A stretch of 64,000 nucleotides of DNA from JANWVO01 sp037446555 (GCA_037446555.1 JBBIIK010000004.1:1-64000), one strand, 5' to 3'; positions 17,533 through 27,355 are shown, counted from the stretch's first letter. The notes: generated from the sequence alone by a model not told the origin. A program made the numbers and translations.

Positions 17533-20500
17533 TCAGAGGGGGCGATCCGTGGTGATTTCGTACCAAGGCGAGTCCGCGCTGAGGCGGAAACGGAAGCCCT
17601 GGGGTGTTTTTTCAACGGGGAGCGGGGTGAGGCGTTTTCCTGTTCCGTCGAGCGGATAGACGGACATGGCGCGCAATTTGGACTTCAGGGTCACGATGGC
17701 GGGCACGTGCTCCATGACGACGGGCGGGGCGGCGGAGTAGGGAGATGAGGGGAGGTCGGGGTTCTGCGGGGCGATCGTGAACCATGATGGGTCTTTCTTG
17801 TAAGGGATCAGCTTCTGGTTTTCGCCGAGGGTGAAGCCGGGGTTGGTGAGGAGCAGGCGCACGGATTCCTGAAGGGGCTTGCCGTCGAGGGCGGTGAGCA
17901 GCAGGGAGGCGAAGCCGCGCGCGCCGGGCGCGAGGGAGAAGGTGACGGGGCCGGCGGTGACGGGCTCTTCGAGGAGGAAGCCGAAGGCGCCGGCTGCCTG
18001 TTCGGCGTGGATGAGGAAGAGCTGGCGGAGGGGATCGTAGCTGATGTCGCCGTTTTCGGCACGGTAGGGCGGCTGCGATTTTTCGCCCTGCGGCGTGATT
18101 TCGACGGTGGGGTCGACGGCGATGCGGCGGGCGAAGGCGAGGTTCGGATCGATGCCGAGATTTTCGAAGAAGGTGGCGAGGCGGAACTGCATGCGTTCGG
18201 CGGTGGCTTTTTCGCGCAGGGAGCGGGGCAGAGGCACGACGAATTCGCGTTCCGCGGGGCGGACGAGTCCTTTGCGGAAGAGATAGGCAGCCTGGCCGAA
18301 GGCGGCTAGCTTGGAGAAGTCGCCGTTGAGGTTGAAGGCGGAGGGGGCGTTGCGATCCCAGGAGCGGCCGTGTTCGTAGGCGAAGTGCATGACGCCGTCC
18401 CAGTCCTGGAAGGCGGCGAAGGCGGCGAAGGTGGGATCGATCCCGGCAGCCTGGCGGTTTGGGTAGGGCTGGTTGAATTCGCTGACGGTGTAAGGCTTGC
18501 CTGCCTGGCGGGCGAAGGCCTTGTGGAGGTACTGGAGGTAGCCGGAGCCGGCGCCGGAGGAGTCGCGGATGCGCCAATCGGTGGAGTCCCAGGGGCGGTT
18601 GGGGAAGTTGTAGTGATCGATGTAGAAGTGATCGTCGATGTAGTCGAGCGCGGCGTGGGTGTCGAAGATGAATGGGCCGCCGAATTCGACTTGGGTGCCG
18701 GTGACGGGGACTGACGGGCCGAGCTCCTGGCGGACGACGGCGGCGATGCGGTCAAGGTAGGCTTTGTCGCGGGCGATGACTTCTTCGAGCGTGGCTTCGG
18801 GCCAGTATTTTTTGAGGGCGCCGGTCTGGAAGGAATAAAGCAGCGAGCTTTCGTTGTTGATTTCGACCATGGCGAGGACGGGGTCGTCCTTGAGGCGCAG
18901 CGCCTGGATCAGTTTTCGGGCGAAATCGCACTGGAGCTCGACCATGCGCTCGTTGAGGATGTGGACGGGCTTGGATTGGGTGGGGATGGGGAAGCCGGGA
19001 TCGGGGACGGGATCGACGCCCGGGCGGAAGGCGTAGCCGACGTGGAGGTTGAGGTTGACGTAGATGCCCTCTTCGCGGAGGGCGTCGAGGAGGGCGCGGA
19101 GGCGGTCGACGGCGACGGGGTTGAGAGTGGGGTAGGGGGCGGAGGTGAGGATGGAGCGGGCGTTGGAGGGATCGGCATCGGGGCTCGTGTCCATGTGGTG
19201 AAGGCGGACGAGGTTGACGCCGAGGCGGCGGAGGCGTTTGGCGATGCGGGAGGCGTCGGCGGGTTCGGGGAAGTTGGCGCCGAAGGCGAGGTTGACGCCC
19301 CAGAAGCGGACGCGGCGGCCGAGGGCGTCGACGAAGCGGCCGTTGCGGACGGCGATGCGGTGATCGGCGGTGAGGGGCTGGTTGAGGAAGGAGAAGTCGA
19401 CGGCGCCGGCGAGGCGGTCCTGATCGATGGAGACGCGGAAGGCGCGGGGCTCGGGTTCGGGGAAGAGGGCGCGATGGAGGAAGGCGAGGACGTCGGCGGC
19501 TTCGTCGATGATCTTGGAGGTGGGCTTGCCGGCGCCGTGGCCGGCGGCGGTTTCGATGCGGATGAGGATGGGCGCGGGCCCGGACTGCGCTTCCTGGAGC
19601 GTGGCGGCGTATTTGAAGGAGTGGGCGGGGACGACGCGGTCGTCATGATCGGCGGTGAGGACGAGAGACGCAGGATAAGAGACGCCGGGGCGGATGTTGT
19701 GGAGGGGCGAATAGCGGTAAATGACCTGGAAGTCTTCGGGGTTTTTCGGCGAGCCGTATTCGGTGGCCCATGCGTGGCCGATGGTGAAGCGGTCGAAGCG
19801 GAGCATGTCCATGACGCCGACGGCAGGGATGGCGGCGGCGAAGAGGTCCGGGCGCTGGTTGAGGACGGCGCCGACGAGGAGGCCGCCGTTGGAGCCGCCG
19901 CGGATGGCGAGCTTTTGAGAGCTGGTGTACTTGCGGGCGATGAGGTGTTCGGCGGCGGCGATGAAGTCGTCAAACACATTTTGCTTGTTTTGTTTCATGC
20001 CGGCGCGGTGCCAGTCTTCGCCGTACTCGGCGCCGCCGCGGAGGTTGGCGGAGGCGTAGACGCCGCCGCGTTCGAGCCACGCGAGGGTGAAGACGCTGAA
20101 GGAGGGGGTGACGGGGATGTTGAAGCCGCCGTAGCCATAGAGGATGGCGGGGTGGGAGCCGTCGAGGGGGAGCCCCTTGCGGGCGGTGATGTAGACGGGG
20201 ATGCGCGTGCCGTCCTTGCTGCGGGCGAACTCCTGGCGCGTTTCGTATTTCGAGGGATCGAAGGGCAGCTTCGAGGGGAACAGCGGGCGGCAGGCGCCGG
20301 CGGCGCAGCGGTAGAGGGTTTCGGGCGTCATGAAGTTGGTGACGGAGAAGATTTCGGCGGAGTCTTCGGCGAGCGTGATGGAGGAGTTGGGCGGGAGAGG
20401 CACGGGGACGGGTTGTCCGCCGGCGAGGGGGACGATTTTGACGAGCGCGGAGACGTCGTGCATGTAGTTCAGCACGAGGCGACTGCCGGCGAGGCGCGCC

Positions 20501-21534
20501 TGGCGGAGGGTGCCTTCGGCTTCGGGGACGACGGTGCGCCATGCGGAGGGGGCGGGATTGAGCAGATCGACTTCGATGACGCGGTAGCGGGGGGCGCCGT
20601 CGTTGGTGAGAAGAAGGATGCGCGAGCCGCGGCTGCCGATGAAGCGGTAGGAGTAGCGGAACTCGCCGATGACGGTTTTGGGCGCGGGCTGGGGTTCCTG
20701 GAGGTCGAGGAAGTGGATGAGGCGCTCGATGGCGGTGCTGCCGGCGGTTTCGATGACGAGGTAACGGCCGTCTGAGGTGAGGTTCGGGGAAAAGGTCCAG
20801 CGGGGCTGATCGGGGCGGCGGTAGACGAGCGTGTCAGCGGATTGGGGCGTGCCGAGGCGGTGGTAATAGAGAGCGAAGTTTTCGTTCACAGCCTGGAGAG
20901 CTGAGCCGGGCTCGGGCTGCGGGTAGCGCCCGTACCAGAAGCCTTCGCCTTTGGCGTCCCACTCGGCGGAAGAGAACTTGGACCATTCGAGCGTGTCGGG
21001 GAGATCCCTGGCTGCGGCGACATCGCGGACGCGCCATGTGACCCAATCGGAGCCGGAGCGGGAGACGGCGTAGGCGAGGAGGCGCCCGTGGCGGGAGATG
21101 GAGAAGGTGTTGACGGAGGCGGTGCCGTCGGGCGAGAGGGTGTTGGCGTCGAGCAGGAGGCGGTCCTGGCCGGCTTCGCGGACGTAGAGGACGGGCTGGT
21201 TTTGCAAGCCGGACTGGCGGAGGAAGAAGACGCGGTTGCCGCGGACGAAGTATCCTGCCGTGCCACCGCTGCGGCTGACCGTGGGGTAGCGGTCGTACTG
21301 GTAGAGCTTTTCGAGCATGGCGCGAATGGCAGGGCGCTGCGGGATGCGCGAGAGGAAAGCCTGGGTGCGCGCGTTCTGCGCCTGGATCCATGCGCGCGTT
21401 TCGGGCGAGTCCGGGTCCTCGAGCCAGCGGAAGTTTTCCGTGACGGCGATGCCGTGGAAGAGCTCGGTGGAAGGCTTCGGAGTGTTTTGTGCAACCAGAG
21501 GGGCGCAAAGCAGCCAGAGGACGAATCTGCGCAT
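17533..21534 (-). CDS. Prolyl oligopeptidase fused to GH5-like glycoside hydrolase
   Basis: Single uninterrupted frame of 1333 aa from ATG 21534, which begins a signal peptide (MRRFVLWLLCAPLVAQ). Residues about 20-690 are a complete S9A prolyl oligopeptidase: propeller domain, then alpha/beta hydrolase with Ser548 in GGSNGG, Asp631 in TADHDDRVVP and His666 in AAGHGAGK. The spacing matches porcine POP closely. After a short FPEPEP joint (about 690-696) a full glycosidase of the GH5/clan-A TIM-barrel type follows: RFWGVNLAFGANFPEP, NLVRLHHMD, acid/base Glu895 in EINNESS, nucleophile Glu1019 in TVSEFNQPYPN, and a beta-rich C-terminal region. Both active sites look intact. Such a protein would cut proline-containing peptides and a glycan outside the cytoplasm. 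An upstream start at 21684 overlaps galT and is rejected. Confidence 0.9.
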   Translation of the reverse strand: MRRFVLWLLCAPLVAQNTPKPSTELFHGIAVTENFRWLEDPDSPETRAWIQAQNARTQAFLSRIPQRPAIRAMLEKLYQYDRYPTVSRSGGTAGYFVRGNRVFFLRQSGLQNQPVLYVREAGQDRLLLDANTLSPDGTASVNTFSISRHGRLLAYAVSRSGSDWVTWRVRDVAAARDLPDTLEWSKFSSAEWDAKGEGFWYGRYPQPEPGSALQAVNENFALYYHRLGTPQSADTLVYRRPDQPRWTFSPNLTSDGRYLVIETAGSTAIERLIHFLDLQEPQPAPKTVIGEFRYSYRFIGSRGSRILLLTNDGAPRYRVIEVDLLNPAPSAWRTVVPEAEGTLRQARLAGSRLVLNYMHDVSALVKIVPLAGGQPVPVPLPPNSSITLAEDSAEIFSVTNFMTPETLYRCAAGACRPLFPSKLPFDPSKYETRQEFARSKDGTRIPVYITARKGLPLDGSHPAILYGYGGFNIPVTPSFSVFTLAWLERGGVYASANLRGGAEYGEDWHRAGMKQNKQNVFDDFIAAAEHLIARKYTSSQKLAIRGGSNGGLLVGAVLNQRPDLFAAAIPAVGVMDMLRFDRFTIGHAWATEYGSPKNPEDFQVIYRYSPLHNIRPGVSYPASLVLTADHDDRVVPAHSFKYAATLQEAQSGPAPILIRIETAAGHGAGKPTSKIIDEAADVLAFLHRALFPEPEPRAFRVSIDQDRLAGAVDFSFLNQPLTADHRIAVRNGRFVDALGRRVRFWGVNLAFGANFPEPADASRIAKRLRRLGVNLVRLHHMDTSPDADPSNARSILTSAPYPTLNPVAVDRLRALLDALREEGIYVNLNLHVGYAFRPGVDPVPDPGFPIPTQSKPVHILNERMVELQCDFARKLIQALRLKDDPVLAMVEINNESSLLYSFQTGALKKYWPEATLEEVIARDKAYLDRIAAVVRQELGPSVPVTGTQVEFGGPFIFDTHAALDYIDDHFYIDHYNFPNRPWDSTDWRIRDSSGAGSGYLQYLHKAFARQAGKPYTVSEFNQPYPNRQAAGIDPTFAAFAAFQDWDGVMHFAYEHGRSWDRNAPSAFNLNGDFSKLAAFGQAAYLFRKGLVRPAEREFVVPLPRSLREKATAERMQFRLATFFENLGIDPNLAFARRIAVDPTVEITPQGEKSQPPYRAENGDISYDPLRQLFLIHAEQAAGAFGFLLEEPVTAGPVTFSLAPGARGFASLLLTALDGKPLQESVRLLLTNPGFTLGENQKLIPYKKDPSWFTIAPQNPDLPSSPYSAAPPVVMEHVPAIVTLKSKLRAMSVYPLDGTGKRLTPLPVEKTPQGFRFRLSADSPWYEITTDRPL

Positions 21535-21604
21535 GGCTCGATGATATCGCCGGGCCGGGCGGCGGGGCGCAGGGTTGCCTAGGATGGGAGAATCGGGAGG
21601 CAAG

Positions 21605-22645
21605 ATGCTGGATCTTCGTTCCCATCCGCACCGGCGGTTCAACCAGCTTACGGGCGAGTGGGTACTGGTTTCGCCGCACCGCACGCAGCGCCCGTGGCAA
21701 GGGCAGGTGGAGAAGCTGCCGCCGGAGGAGCGGCCGGCGTATGATCCGAACTGTTACTTGTGCCCCGGCAACGCGCGCGCAGGGGGGCACAGAAACCCGC
21801 GGTACGAAAAAACATTTGTGTTCACAAATGATTTTTCCGCGCTGATGGAGGGCACCCCCGAGGAGTTTTCCGTGCCGTTCCCGTTGATGCGGGCCGAGGG
21901 GGTTCGCGGCGTGTGCCGGGTGGTGTGCTTTTCTCCGCGGCACGACCTGACGATGGCGGAGATGGAGGCGCGCGACCTGGAAGCGGTGGTGGAGACGTGG
22001 GTGGAGGAGTTCCGGGACCTGATGTCGAGGCGGTTCGTGCGCTACGTGCAGATCTTCGAGAACCGCGGGGAGATGATGGGCTGTTCGAACCCGCATCCGC
22101 ATTGTCAGATCTGGGCGTCGAGCGTGGTGCCGGACGAGGTGGCTCGCGAAGGGGCGCGGCAGGCGGGCTACTGGCGTGCGACGGGGCGCACGTTGCTCGG
22201 CGATTATCTGGAGGCGGAGCTGGAGCTGGGGGAGAGGATCGTGTGCGCGAACGAGTATTTCGTGGCGCTGGTGCCGTGGTGGGCGGTGTGGCCGTTCGAG
22301 ACGATGGTTGTGAGCCGGCGGGCGGTGACGGGGATCGACAAGTTGAACCGCGATGAGCGGGCGGGGCTCGGCGATATTTTGAAGCGGATCACGACGCGGT
22401 ACGACAACCTGTTCGAGGTGTCGTTTCCGTATTCGTTCGGGTTCCATCAGCGACCGGCGGGCGAAGGGGATTCGGCGTGTCATCTGCACGCGCATTTCTA
22501 TCCGCCGCTGCTGCGCTCGGCGACGGTGAGGAAGTTTCTGGTGGGGTATGAGATGCTGGCGATGCCGCAGCGGGACATCACGCCGGAGGCGGCGGCGGCG
22601 CGGCTGCGCGAGCAGAGCGAAATTCATTACCGGCGGCGGGCTTGA
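21605..22645 (+). CDS. galT: Galactose-1-phosphate uridylyltransferase
   Basis: Leloir-pathway enzyme, 346 aa, exchanging UMP between UDP-glucose and galactose-1-phosphate in the cytoplasm. The active-site motif is NPHPHCQIW, with His164 and His166; His166 matches the nucleophilic histidine numbering of E. coli GalT. A zinc-type CYLCPGN lies near residue 50, and CHLHAHFYPP near the C-terminus. ATG 21605 is chosen because a GGGAGG ribosome-binding site lies 5 bases upstream and the protein then begins at the conserved HPHRRFNQLTGEWVLVSPHR. It is divergent from the protease-glycosidase gene (70 bp between starts) and 3 bp upstream of garD. Confidence 0.95.
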   Translation: MLDLRSHPHRRFNQLTGEWVLVSPHRTQRPWQGQVEKLPPEERPAYDPNCYLCPGNARAGGHRNPRYEKTFVFTNDFSALMEGTPEEFSVPFPLMRAEGVRGVCRVVCFSPRHDLTMAEMEARDLEAVVETWVEEFRDLMSRRFVRYVQIFENRGEMMGCSNPHPHCQIWASSVVPDEVAREGARQAGYWRATGRTLLGDYLEAELELGERIVCANEYFVALVPWWAVWPFETMVVSRRAVTGIDKLNRDERAGLGDILKRITTRYDNLFEVSFPYSFGFHQRPAGEGDSACHLHAHFYPPLLRSATVRKFLVGYEMLAMPQRDITPEAAAARLREQSEIHYRRRA

Positions 22646-22648
22646 CAG

Positions 22649-24166
22649 ATGCATGGGGCGAGGCTGATCCGCGTGGATGCGCGGGATAACGTGGCGATCG
22701 TGGCGTCGGCGCCGGGGCTGGGGGCGGGAGTGCGCACTGAGGAGGGGATTGAATTGCGCGAATTTGTGCCTGCGGGGCACAAGGTGGCATTGGAGCGGAT
22801 TCCGCGCGGGGCGGCGGTGATCCGCTACGGAGCGGTGATCGGGCGCGCCCTGCGCGGGATCGAGGCGGGCGAGCGGGTGCAAGAGGAGTTGCTCGAGCTG
22901 CCCGAGCCGCCGCCGCTGGATTCGTTGCGCGCTCCGGAGCGCGCGCCTGAGGCGCCCGAGCCGCTGGAGGGGTTTGGGTTCGAGGGCTACCGGAATGCGG
23001 ACGGGAGCACGGGCACGCGGAACGTGCTGGGGATCACGACGACGGTGCAGTGCGTGGCGGGCGTGGTGGAGCACGCCGTGGAGAGGATCCGCAGAGAGCT
23101 CCTGCCGCGCTACGAGAACGTGGACGGAGTGGTGGCGCTGACGCACACGTATGGGTGCGGCGTGGCGATCGATGCGCCGGGGGCGGAGATTCCGGTGCGC
23201 ACGCTGCGGAACCTGGCGCGGAATCCGAATCTCGGCGGCGAAGTGCTGGTGGTGAGCCTGGGGTGCGAGAAGCTGCAGCCTGCGCGGCTGGGCGTTGCGG
23301 GGGAGGAGCCGTTTCTGGTGCGGCTGCAGGAGGAGGGGCTGGGATCGCTCGAGTCGATGACGGCGCGGATTCTGGAGCTGGCGGAGCGGCGGCTGGAGCG
23401 GCTGAATGGGCGGCGGCGGGAGTGGCGTCCGGCGAGCGAGCTGGTCGTGGGCGTGCAGTGCGGAGGCAGCGACGCTTTCAGCGGGGTGACGGCGAACCCG
23501 GCGGTGGGCGCTGCGGCGAACCTGCTGGTGCGCGCGGGGGCGACAGTGATTTTCAGCGAGATCACGGAGGTGCGCGACGCGGCGCACCTGCTGGCGGCGC
23601 GGACGGCGTCGGCGAACGTGGTGGAAGATCTGAAGCGCGAGTTCGCATGGTACGATTCGTACCTTGCGCGAGGAGGCGCGGACCGCAGCGCGAATCCGAC
23701 GCCGGGCAACAAGCGGGGCGGGCTGGCGAACGTGGTGGAGAAGGCGCTGGGGTCGGTGGCGAAGTCGGGTTCGATGCCGCTGGCGGGCGTGGTGGCGGCG
23801 GGAGAGCGGGCGGAGCGGCGGGGGCTGCTGTTTCTGGCGGGGCCGGCGAGCGACTTCATTTGCGGGACGCTGGAGCTGGCGGCGGGGATGAACGTGCACG
23901 TGTTCACGACGGGCGAGGGGACGCCGTACGGGCTGGCGATGTGTCCGGTGATCAAGCTGAGCACGAGGACGGAGCTAGCGAGGCGGTGGAGCGACCTGAT
24001 CGATTTCGACGCGGGGCGGATCGCCGCCGGGGAGACGACGATCGAACAAGCCGGGTGGGAATTGTTCCGGCTGATTCTGGGGGTGGCGAGCGGGCGGAGG
24101 ACGTGGACGGAGCGGCACGGGCTGGCGAACGAGCTGGCGCTTTTCAACCCGGCGCCGGTGACGTGA
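22649..24166 (+). CDS. garD: Galactarate dehydratase
   Basis: Cytoplasmic dehydratase turning galactarate into 5-keto-4-deoxyglucarate, 505 aa. It carries an N-terminal SAF domain (about 1-90, DNVAIV and IRYGAVIG) and the GarD catalytic part with GFEGYRNADGSTGTRN, TTTVQCVAGVVEHAVE, VGVQCGGSDAFSGVTANPA, ANPTPGNKRGGLANVVEKA and the C-terminal FNPAPVT. This agrees with E. coli GarD along the whole length, better than with altronate dehydratase UxaA. It begins 3 bp after galT, so the two form an operon. The adjacent GntP permease is a natural sugar-acid uptake partner. Confidence 0.92.
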   Translation: MHGARLIRVDARDNVAIVASAPGLGAGVRTEEGIELREFVPAGHKVALERIPRGAAVIRYGAVIGRALRGIEAGERVQEELLELPEPPPLDSLRAPERAPEAPEPLEGFGFEGYRNADGSTGTRNVLGITTTVQCVAGVVEHAVERIRRELLPRYENVDGVVALTHTYGCGVAIDAPGAEIPVRTLRNLARNPNLGGEVLVVSLGCEKLQPARLGVAGEEPFLVRLQEEGLGSLESMTARILELAERRLERLNGRRREWRPASELVVGVQCGGSDAFSGVTANPAVGAAANLLVRAGATVIFSEITEVRDAAHLLAARTASANVVEDLKREFAWYDSYLARGGADRSANPTPGNKRGGLANVVEKALGSVAKSGSMPLAGVVAAGERAERRGLLFLAGPASDFICGTLELAAGMNVHVFTTGEGTPYGLAMCPVIKLSTRTELARRWSDLIDFDAGRIAAGETTIEQAGWELFRLILGVASGRRTWTERHGLANELALFNPAPVT

Positions 24167-24176
24167 GCGGGTGTTA

Positions 24177-24182
24177 TAGAAT
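24177..24182 (+). promoter_or_regulatory. TAGAAT -10 box close to the GntP start
   Basis: TAGAAT within TTATAGAATGG ends 9 bases before ATG 24192, in the 25 bp gap after garD. No Shine-Dalgarno sequence is seen, so an internal promoter giving a nearly leaderless transcript is possible. Confidence 0.4.
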
Positions 24183-24191
24183 GGCGGGGCC

Positions 24192-25529
24192 ATGGTCGAG
24201 GGCCCTGCGCTGCTCGTGCTCACGCTCGGCGCGGTGATCCTGCTGTTGTTGCTGATCCTGGTCTTCAAGCTCCACGCGTTCTTCTCGCTCCTGCTGGTGA
24301 GCATGGCCCTCGGCCTTGGCTCGGGAATGGCGCCGGGGCGGGTGTTGAAGTCGATTCAGACGGGCTTCGGGGACGCGCTGGGATTCATTGCGGTGGTGGT
24401 GGCGCTGGGGGCGGTGATCGGGCGGATGCTGGAGCATTCGGGGGGAGGGAGGGCGCTGGCGGAGTGGCTGCTCAAGAAGGCGGGGCCGCGGCATGCGGTG
24501 TGGGCGGTTTTCTTTGCGGCGTTCGTGATCGGGCTGCCGATTTTCTTCGAAGTGGGATTTCTGATTCTGGTGCCGCTGGTGTACAGCCTGACGCGGGAGT
24601 CGGGCAAGAGCCTGCTGTATTTCGGGCTGCCGGTGGCGGCGGCGCTGACGGTGACGCATGCGATGGTGCCGCCGCATCCGGCGCCGGCAGCGGCGGCGCA
24701 GCTGCTGGGCGCGGATTTGGGGAAGGCGATTCTGTACGGGGCGGCGCTTTCGATTCCGATGGCGCTGATCGGAGGGATGGGCTACGGGCTGTGGATTGCG
24801 AGGCGGATGCAGATTCCGGTTCCAGCTTCGGCGCTGCTGGCGGCGGAGCCGCCGCGCAAGAACAAGGACGAGCCGCATCCGATGCTGGTGGCGGCGGTGC
24901 TGCTGCTGCCGGTGGCATTGATTTTCGCGGCGAGCCTCGCCGGGATGACGAAGGCGCGCGGGCTTGAGGCGTATCAGTTTCTGGGGCATCCGTTCACGGC
25001 GCTGATGCTGGCGGCGCTGGCGGCGGTTGTGCTGTTCGGGCTGCGCCGGGGGCTGGGCAGGGATGGGGCGCTGAAGCTGGCGGAGGAGGCGCTGAAGCCG
25101 CTGGGCAGCCTGCTGGCGATCATCGGCGGCGGGGGTGCGTTCAAGCAGATCATCGTGGATAGCGGCGCGGGGGCGTATGGGGGGCGGCTGCTGGCGGAGA
25201 GCGCGGTGTCGCCGCTGGTGGTGGCGTATCTGGTGGCGCTGGGGCTGCGCGTGGCGCAGGGATCGGCGACGGTGGCGATCATTACGGCAGGGGGGATTGT
25301 GGCTCCGCTGTTTCGCGGACTGCCCGGATATTCGCCGGAGATTCTGCTGCTGGCGCTGTGCGCGGGGGGCACGGCGCTGTCGCACGTGAATGACGCGGGG
25401 TTCTGGCTGGTGAACCAATGCCTGGGGCTGAGCGTGGCGGACACGCTGCGGACGTGGACGGTGATGAAGGTGATTACGTCGGCGGCTGGCATCGTGTGCG
25501 TGCTTCTCGTCCACAGCCTGCTCGGGTAG
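24192..25529 (+). CDS. GntP-family sugar-acid permease
   Basis: Inner-membrane proton symporter of the gluconate/GntP family, 445 aa, with about 12-13 hydrophobic segments. Family motifs include the opening LLILVFKLHAFFSLLLVSM, IGLPIFFEVGFLILVPL, VTHAMVPPHPAPAAAAQLLGADLG and LCAGGTALSHVNDAGFWLVN. It probably imports a hexarate, gluconate or a four-carbon acid; its position immediately after garD favours galactarate or a related acid. Substrate assignment within GntP is not possible from sequence alone. Confidence 0.9.
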   Translation: MVEGPALLVLTLGAVILLLLLILVFKLHAFFSLLLVSMALGLGSGMAPGRVLKSIQTGFGDALGFIAVVVALGAVIGRMLEHSGGGRALAEWLLKKAGPRHAVWAVFFAAFVIGLPIFFEVGFLILVPLVYSLTRESGKSLLYFGLPVAAALTVTHAMVPPHPAPAAAAQLLGADLGKAILYGAALSIPMALIGGMGYGLWIARRMQIPVPASALLAAEPPRKNKDEPHPMLVAAVLLLPVALIFAASLAGMTKARGLEAYQFLGHPFTALMLAALAAVVLFGLRRGLGRDGALKLAEEALKPLGSLLAIIGGGGAFKQIIVDSGAGAYGGRLLAESAVSPLVVAYLVALGLRVAQGSATVAIITAGGIVAPLFRGLPGYSPEILLLALCAGGTALSHVNDAGFWLVNQCLGLSVADTLRTWTVMKVITSAAGIVCVLLVHSLLG

Positions 25530-25551
25530 ACTGGGCGGGTTGGAGCCCCTT

Positions 25552-27339
25552 ATGAAACGCATTCTTGTGTTTGCCCTTGTGCTGGCGGCTTCGGGCTGCC
25601 GTAGGTCGCCCACGGCGGAAGAGGCGCGGCAGTTTCTGGAGAGAGCGGAGCGCGAGCTGCTGCAGCTTTCCAGCGAAGCCTCGCAAGCCGCGTGGGTGCA
25701 ATCGACCTACATCACGCTGGACACGGAGGCTCTGGCGGCGAAAGCCAACGAGCGGCTGATCACGGCGGGCGTGCGGCTGGCGAAAGAGGCGACGAAGTAC
25801 GAGAAGCTGCCGCTGCCGGAGGAGATGCAGAGGAAGATCCGGCTGCTGAAGCTGGCGATCACGCTGCCGGCGCCATCGGACGCGGCGGAAGCGGCGGAGA
25901 TGACGAAGCTGGCGGCGGGGCTCGAGTCCGCTTACGGAAAGGGCAATTACTGCCCGGGCGGCGACGAGAAGAAGTGCCTGAACATCGACGAGATCACGCG
26001 GATCATGGCGTCAAGCCGCGACCCGAAGCAGTTGCTGGATGTGTGGCAGGGGTGGCAATCGATTGCGCCGCCGATGAAGAAGGATTTTGCGCGGCTGGTG
26101 GAGATCACCAACAAGGGCGCGCGCGAGCTGGGCTTCGCCGACACCGGAGCGCTGTGGCGCGGCGGCTACGACATGGCGCCGGAGGAGTTCTCGCGCGAGC
26201 TGGACCGCCTGTGGGAGCAGGTAAAGCCGCTTTACACGCAGCTGCACGCATACGTGCGGTGGAAGCTGCGGGAGAAGTACGGCGCGGACGTCGTGCCCGA
26301 GAGCGGACCGATTCCGGCGCATTTGCTGGGCAACATCTGGGCGCAGCAGTGGGACAACCTGTATCCGCTCGTGGCGCCGAAGGGCGCCGATCCGGGCTAT
26401 GACCTCACGGCGATCCTGAAGCGGCGCAACACGACGGCTACGGACATGGTGCGGTACGGCGAGCGGTTCTTCACGTCGCTGAGCTTCGAGCCGCTGCCGC
26501 CGACCTTCTGGGAGCGCTCGATGTTCACGCGCCCGCGGGACCGGGACGTGGTGTGCCATGCGTCGGCGTGGGACGTGGACAACGTGGACGATCTGCGGAT
26601 CAAGATGTGCATCGAGATCAACGCCGATGATTTCAACGTGATCCACCACGAGCTGGGGCACAACTTCTATCAGCGCGCCTACAACCGGCAGCCGTTCCTG
26701 TTCCGCGCGGGCGCCAACGACGGCTTCCACGAGGCGGTGGGCGACACGATCGCGCTGTCGATCACGCCGGATTACCTGGTGAAGATCGGGCTGCTGGACA
26801 AGGCGCCGGACGCGAGCAAGGATCTGGGGCTGCTGATGGCGCGGGCGCTCGACAAGGTGGCGTTCCTGCCGTTCGGGCTGCTGATCGACCAATGGCGGTG
26901 GAAGGTATTCTCGGGCGAGGTGAAGCCAGAGCAGTACAACCGGGCGTGGTGGGAGCTGCGGCGCAAGTATCAGGGCGTGGCGCCGGCGGGCGAGCGCGGA
27001 GAGGAGTTCTTCGACGCGGGCGCGAAGTACCACGTGCCGGCGAATGTTCCCTACACGCGGTATTTCCTGGCGCACCTTCTCCAGTTCCAGTTCCACAAGG
27101 CGCTGAGCGATACGGCGGGCTGCAAGGCGCCGGTGCACCGCTGCTCGATCTACGACCACAAGGAAGCGGGGCGGCGGCTGAAGGAGATGCTCGAGATGGG
27201 CGCGAGCCGTCCGTGGCAGGAGGCGCTGGAGAAGATCACGGGCACGAGGCAGATGGACGCTTCGGCGATCCGCGCCTATTTCAAGCCGCTGGAAGACTGG
27301 CTCATCGAGCAGAACAAAGGCAAGCCCGCGGGCTGGTAA
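25552..27339 (+). CDS. M2-family peptidyl-dipeptidase (ACE-like lipoprotein)
   Basis: Zinc peptidase of the angiotensin-converting-enzyme family, 595 aa, removing C-terminal dipeptides. The N-terminus MKRILVFALVLAASGC is a lipoprotein signal, so it should be anchored in the cell envelope. The zinc site is complete: HELGH at 366-370 and Glu394 in GFHEAVGD, with the same spacing as human ACE. Other family motifs are DVWQGWQSIAPPMKKDFARLVE, HLLGNIWAQQWDNLYPLV and PYTRYFLAHLLQFQFHKAL. ATG 25552 is chosen for the signal peptide; a start 12 bases upstream is possible. Confidence 0.93.
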   Translation: MKRILVFALVLAASGCRRSPTAEEARQFLERAERELLQLSSEASQAAWVQSTYITLDTEALAAKANERLITAGVRLAKEATKYEKLPLPEEMQRKIRLLKLAITLPAPSDAAEAAEMTKLAAGLESAYGKGNYCPGGDEKKCLNIDEITRIMASSRDPKQLLDVWQGWQSIAPPMKKDFARLVEITNKGARELGFADTGALWRGGYDMAPEEFSRELDRLWEQVKPLYTQLHAYVRWKLREKYGADVVPESGPIPAHLLGNIWAQQWDNLYPLVAPKGADPGYDLTAILKRRNTTATDMVRYGERFFTSLSFEPLPPTFWERSMFTRPRDRDVVCHASAWDVDNVDDLRIKMCIEINADDFNVIHHELGHNFYQRAYNRQPFLFRAGANDGFHEAVGDTIALSITPDYLVKIGLLDKAPDASKDLGLLMARALDKVAFLPFGLLIDQWRWKVFSGEVKPEQYNRAWWELRRKYQGVAPAGERGEEFFDAGAKYHVPANVPYTRYFLAHLLQFQFHKALSDTAGCKAPVHRCSIYDHKEAGRRLKEMLEMGASRPWQEALEKITGTRQMDASAIRAYFKPLEDWLIEQNKGKPAGW

Positions 27340-27355
27340 CGGCGGGCGCGGCCAT

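Noticed and set aside
21535..21684. A 50-codon N-terminal extension of the protease-glycosidase gene
   Set aside because: It overlaps galT on the other strand, is Arg/Pro-rich, and would bury the signal peptide that starts at 21534.
20834..23899. A 1021-codon open frame on - across galT and the protease region
   Set aside because: It is Arg/His/Pro-rich, has no domains, and overlaps well-supported genes on both strands.
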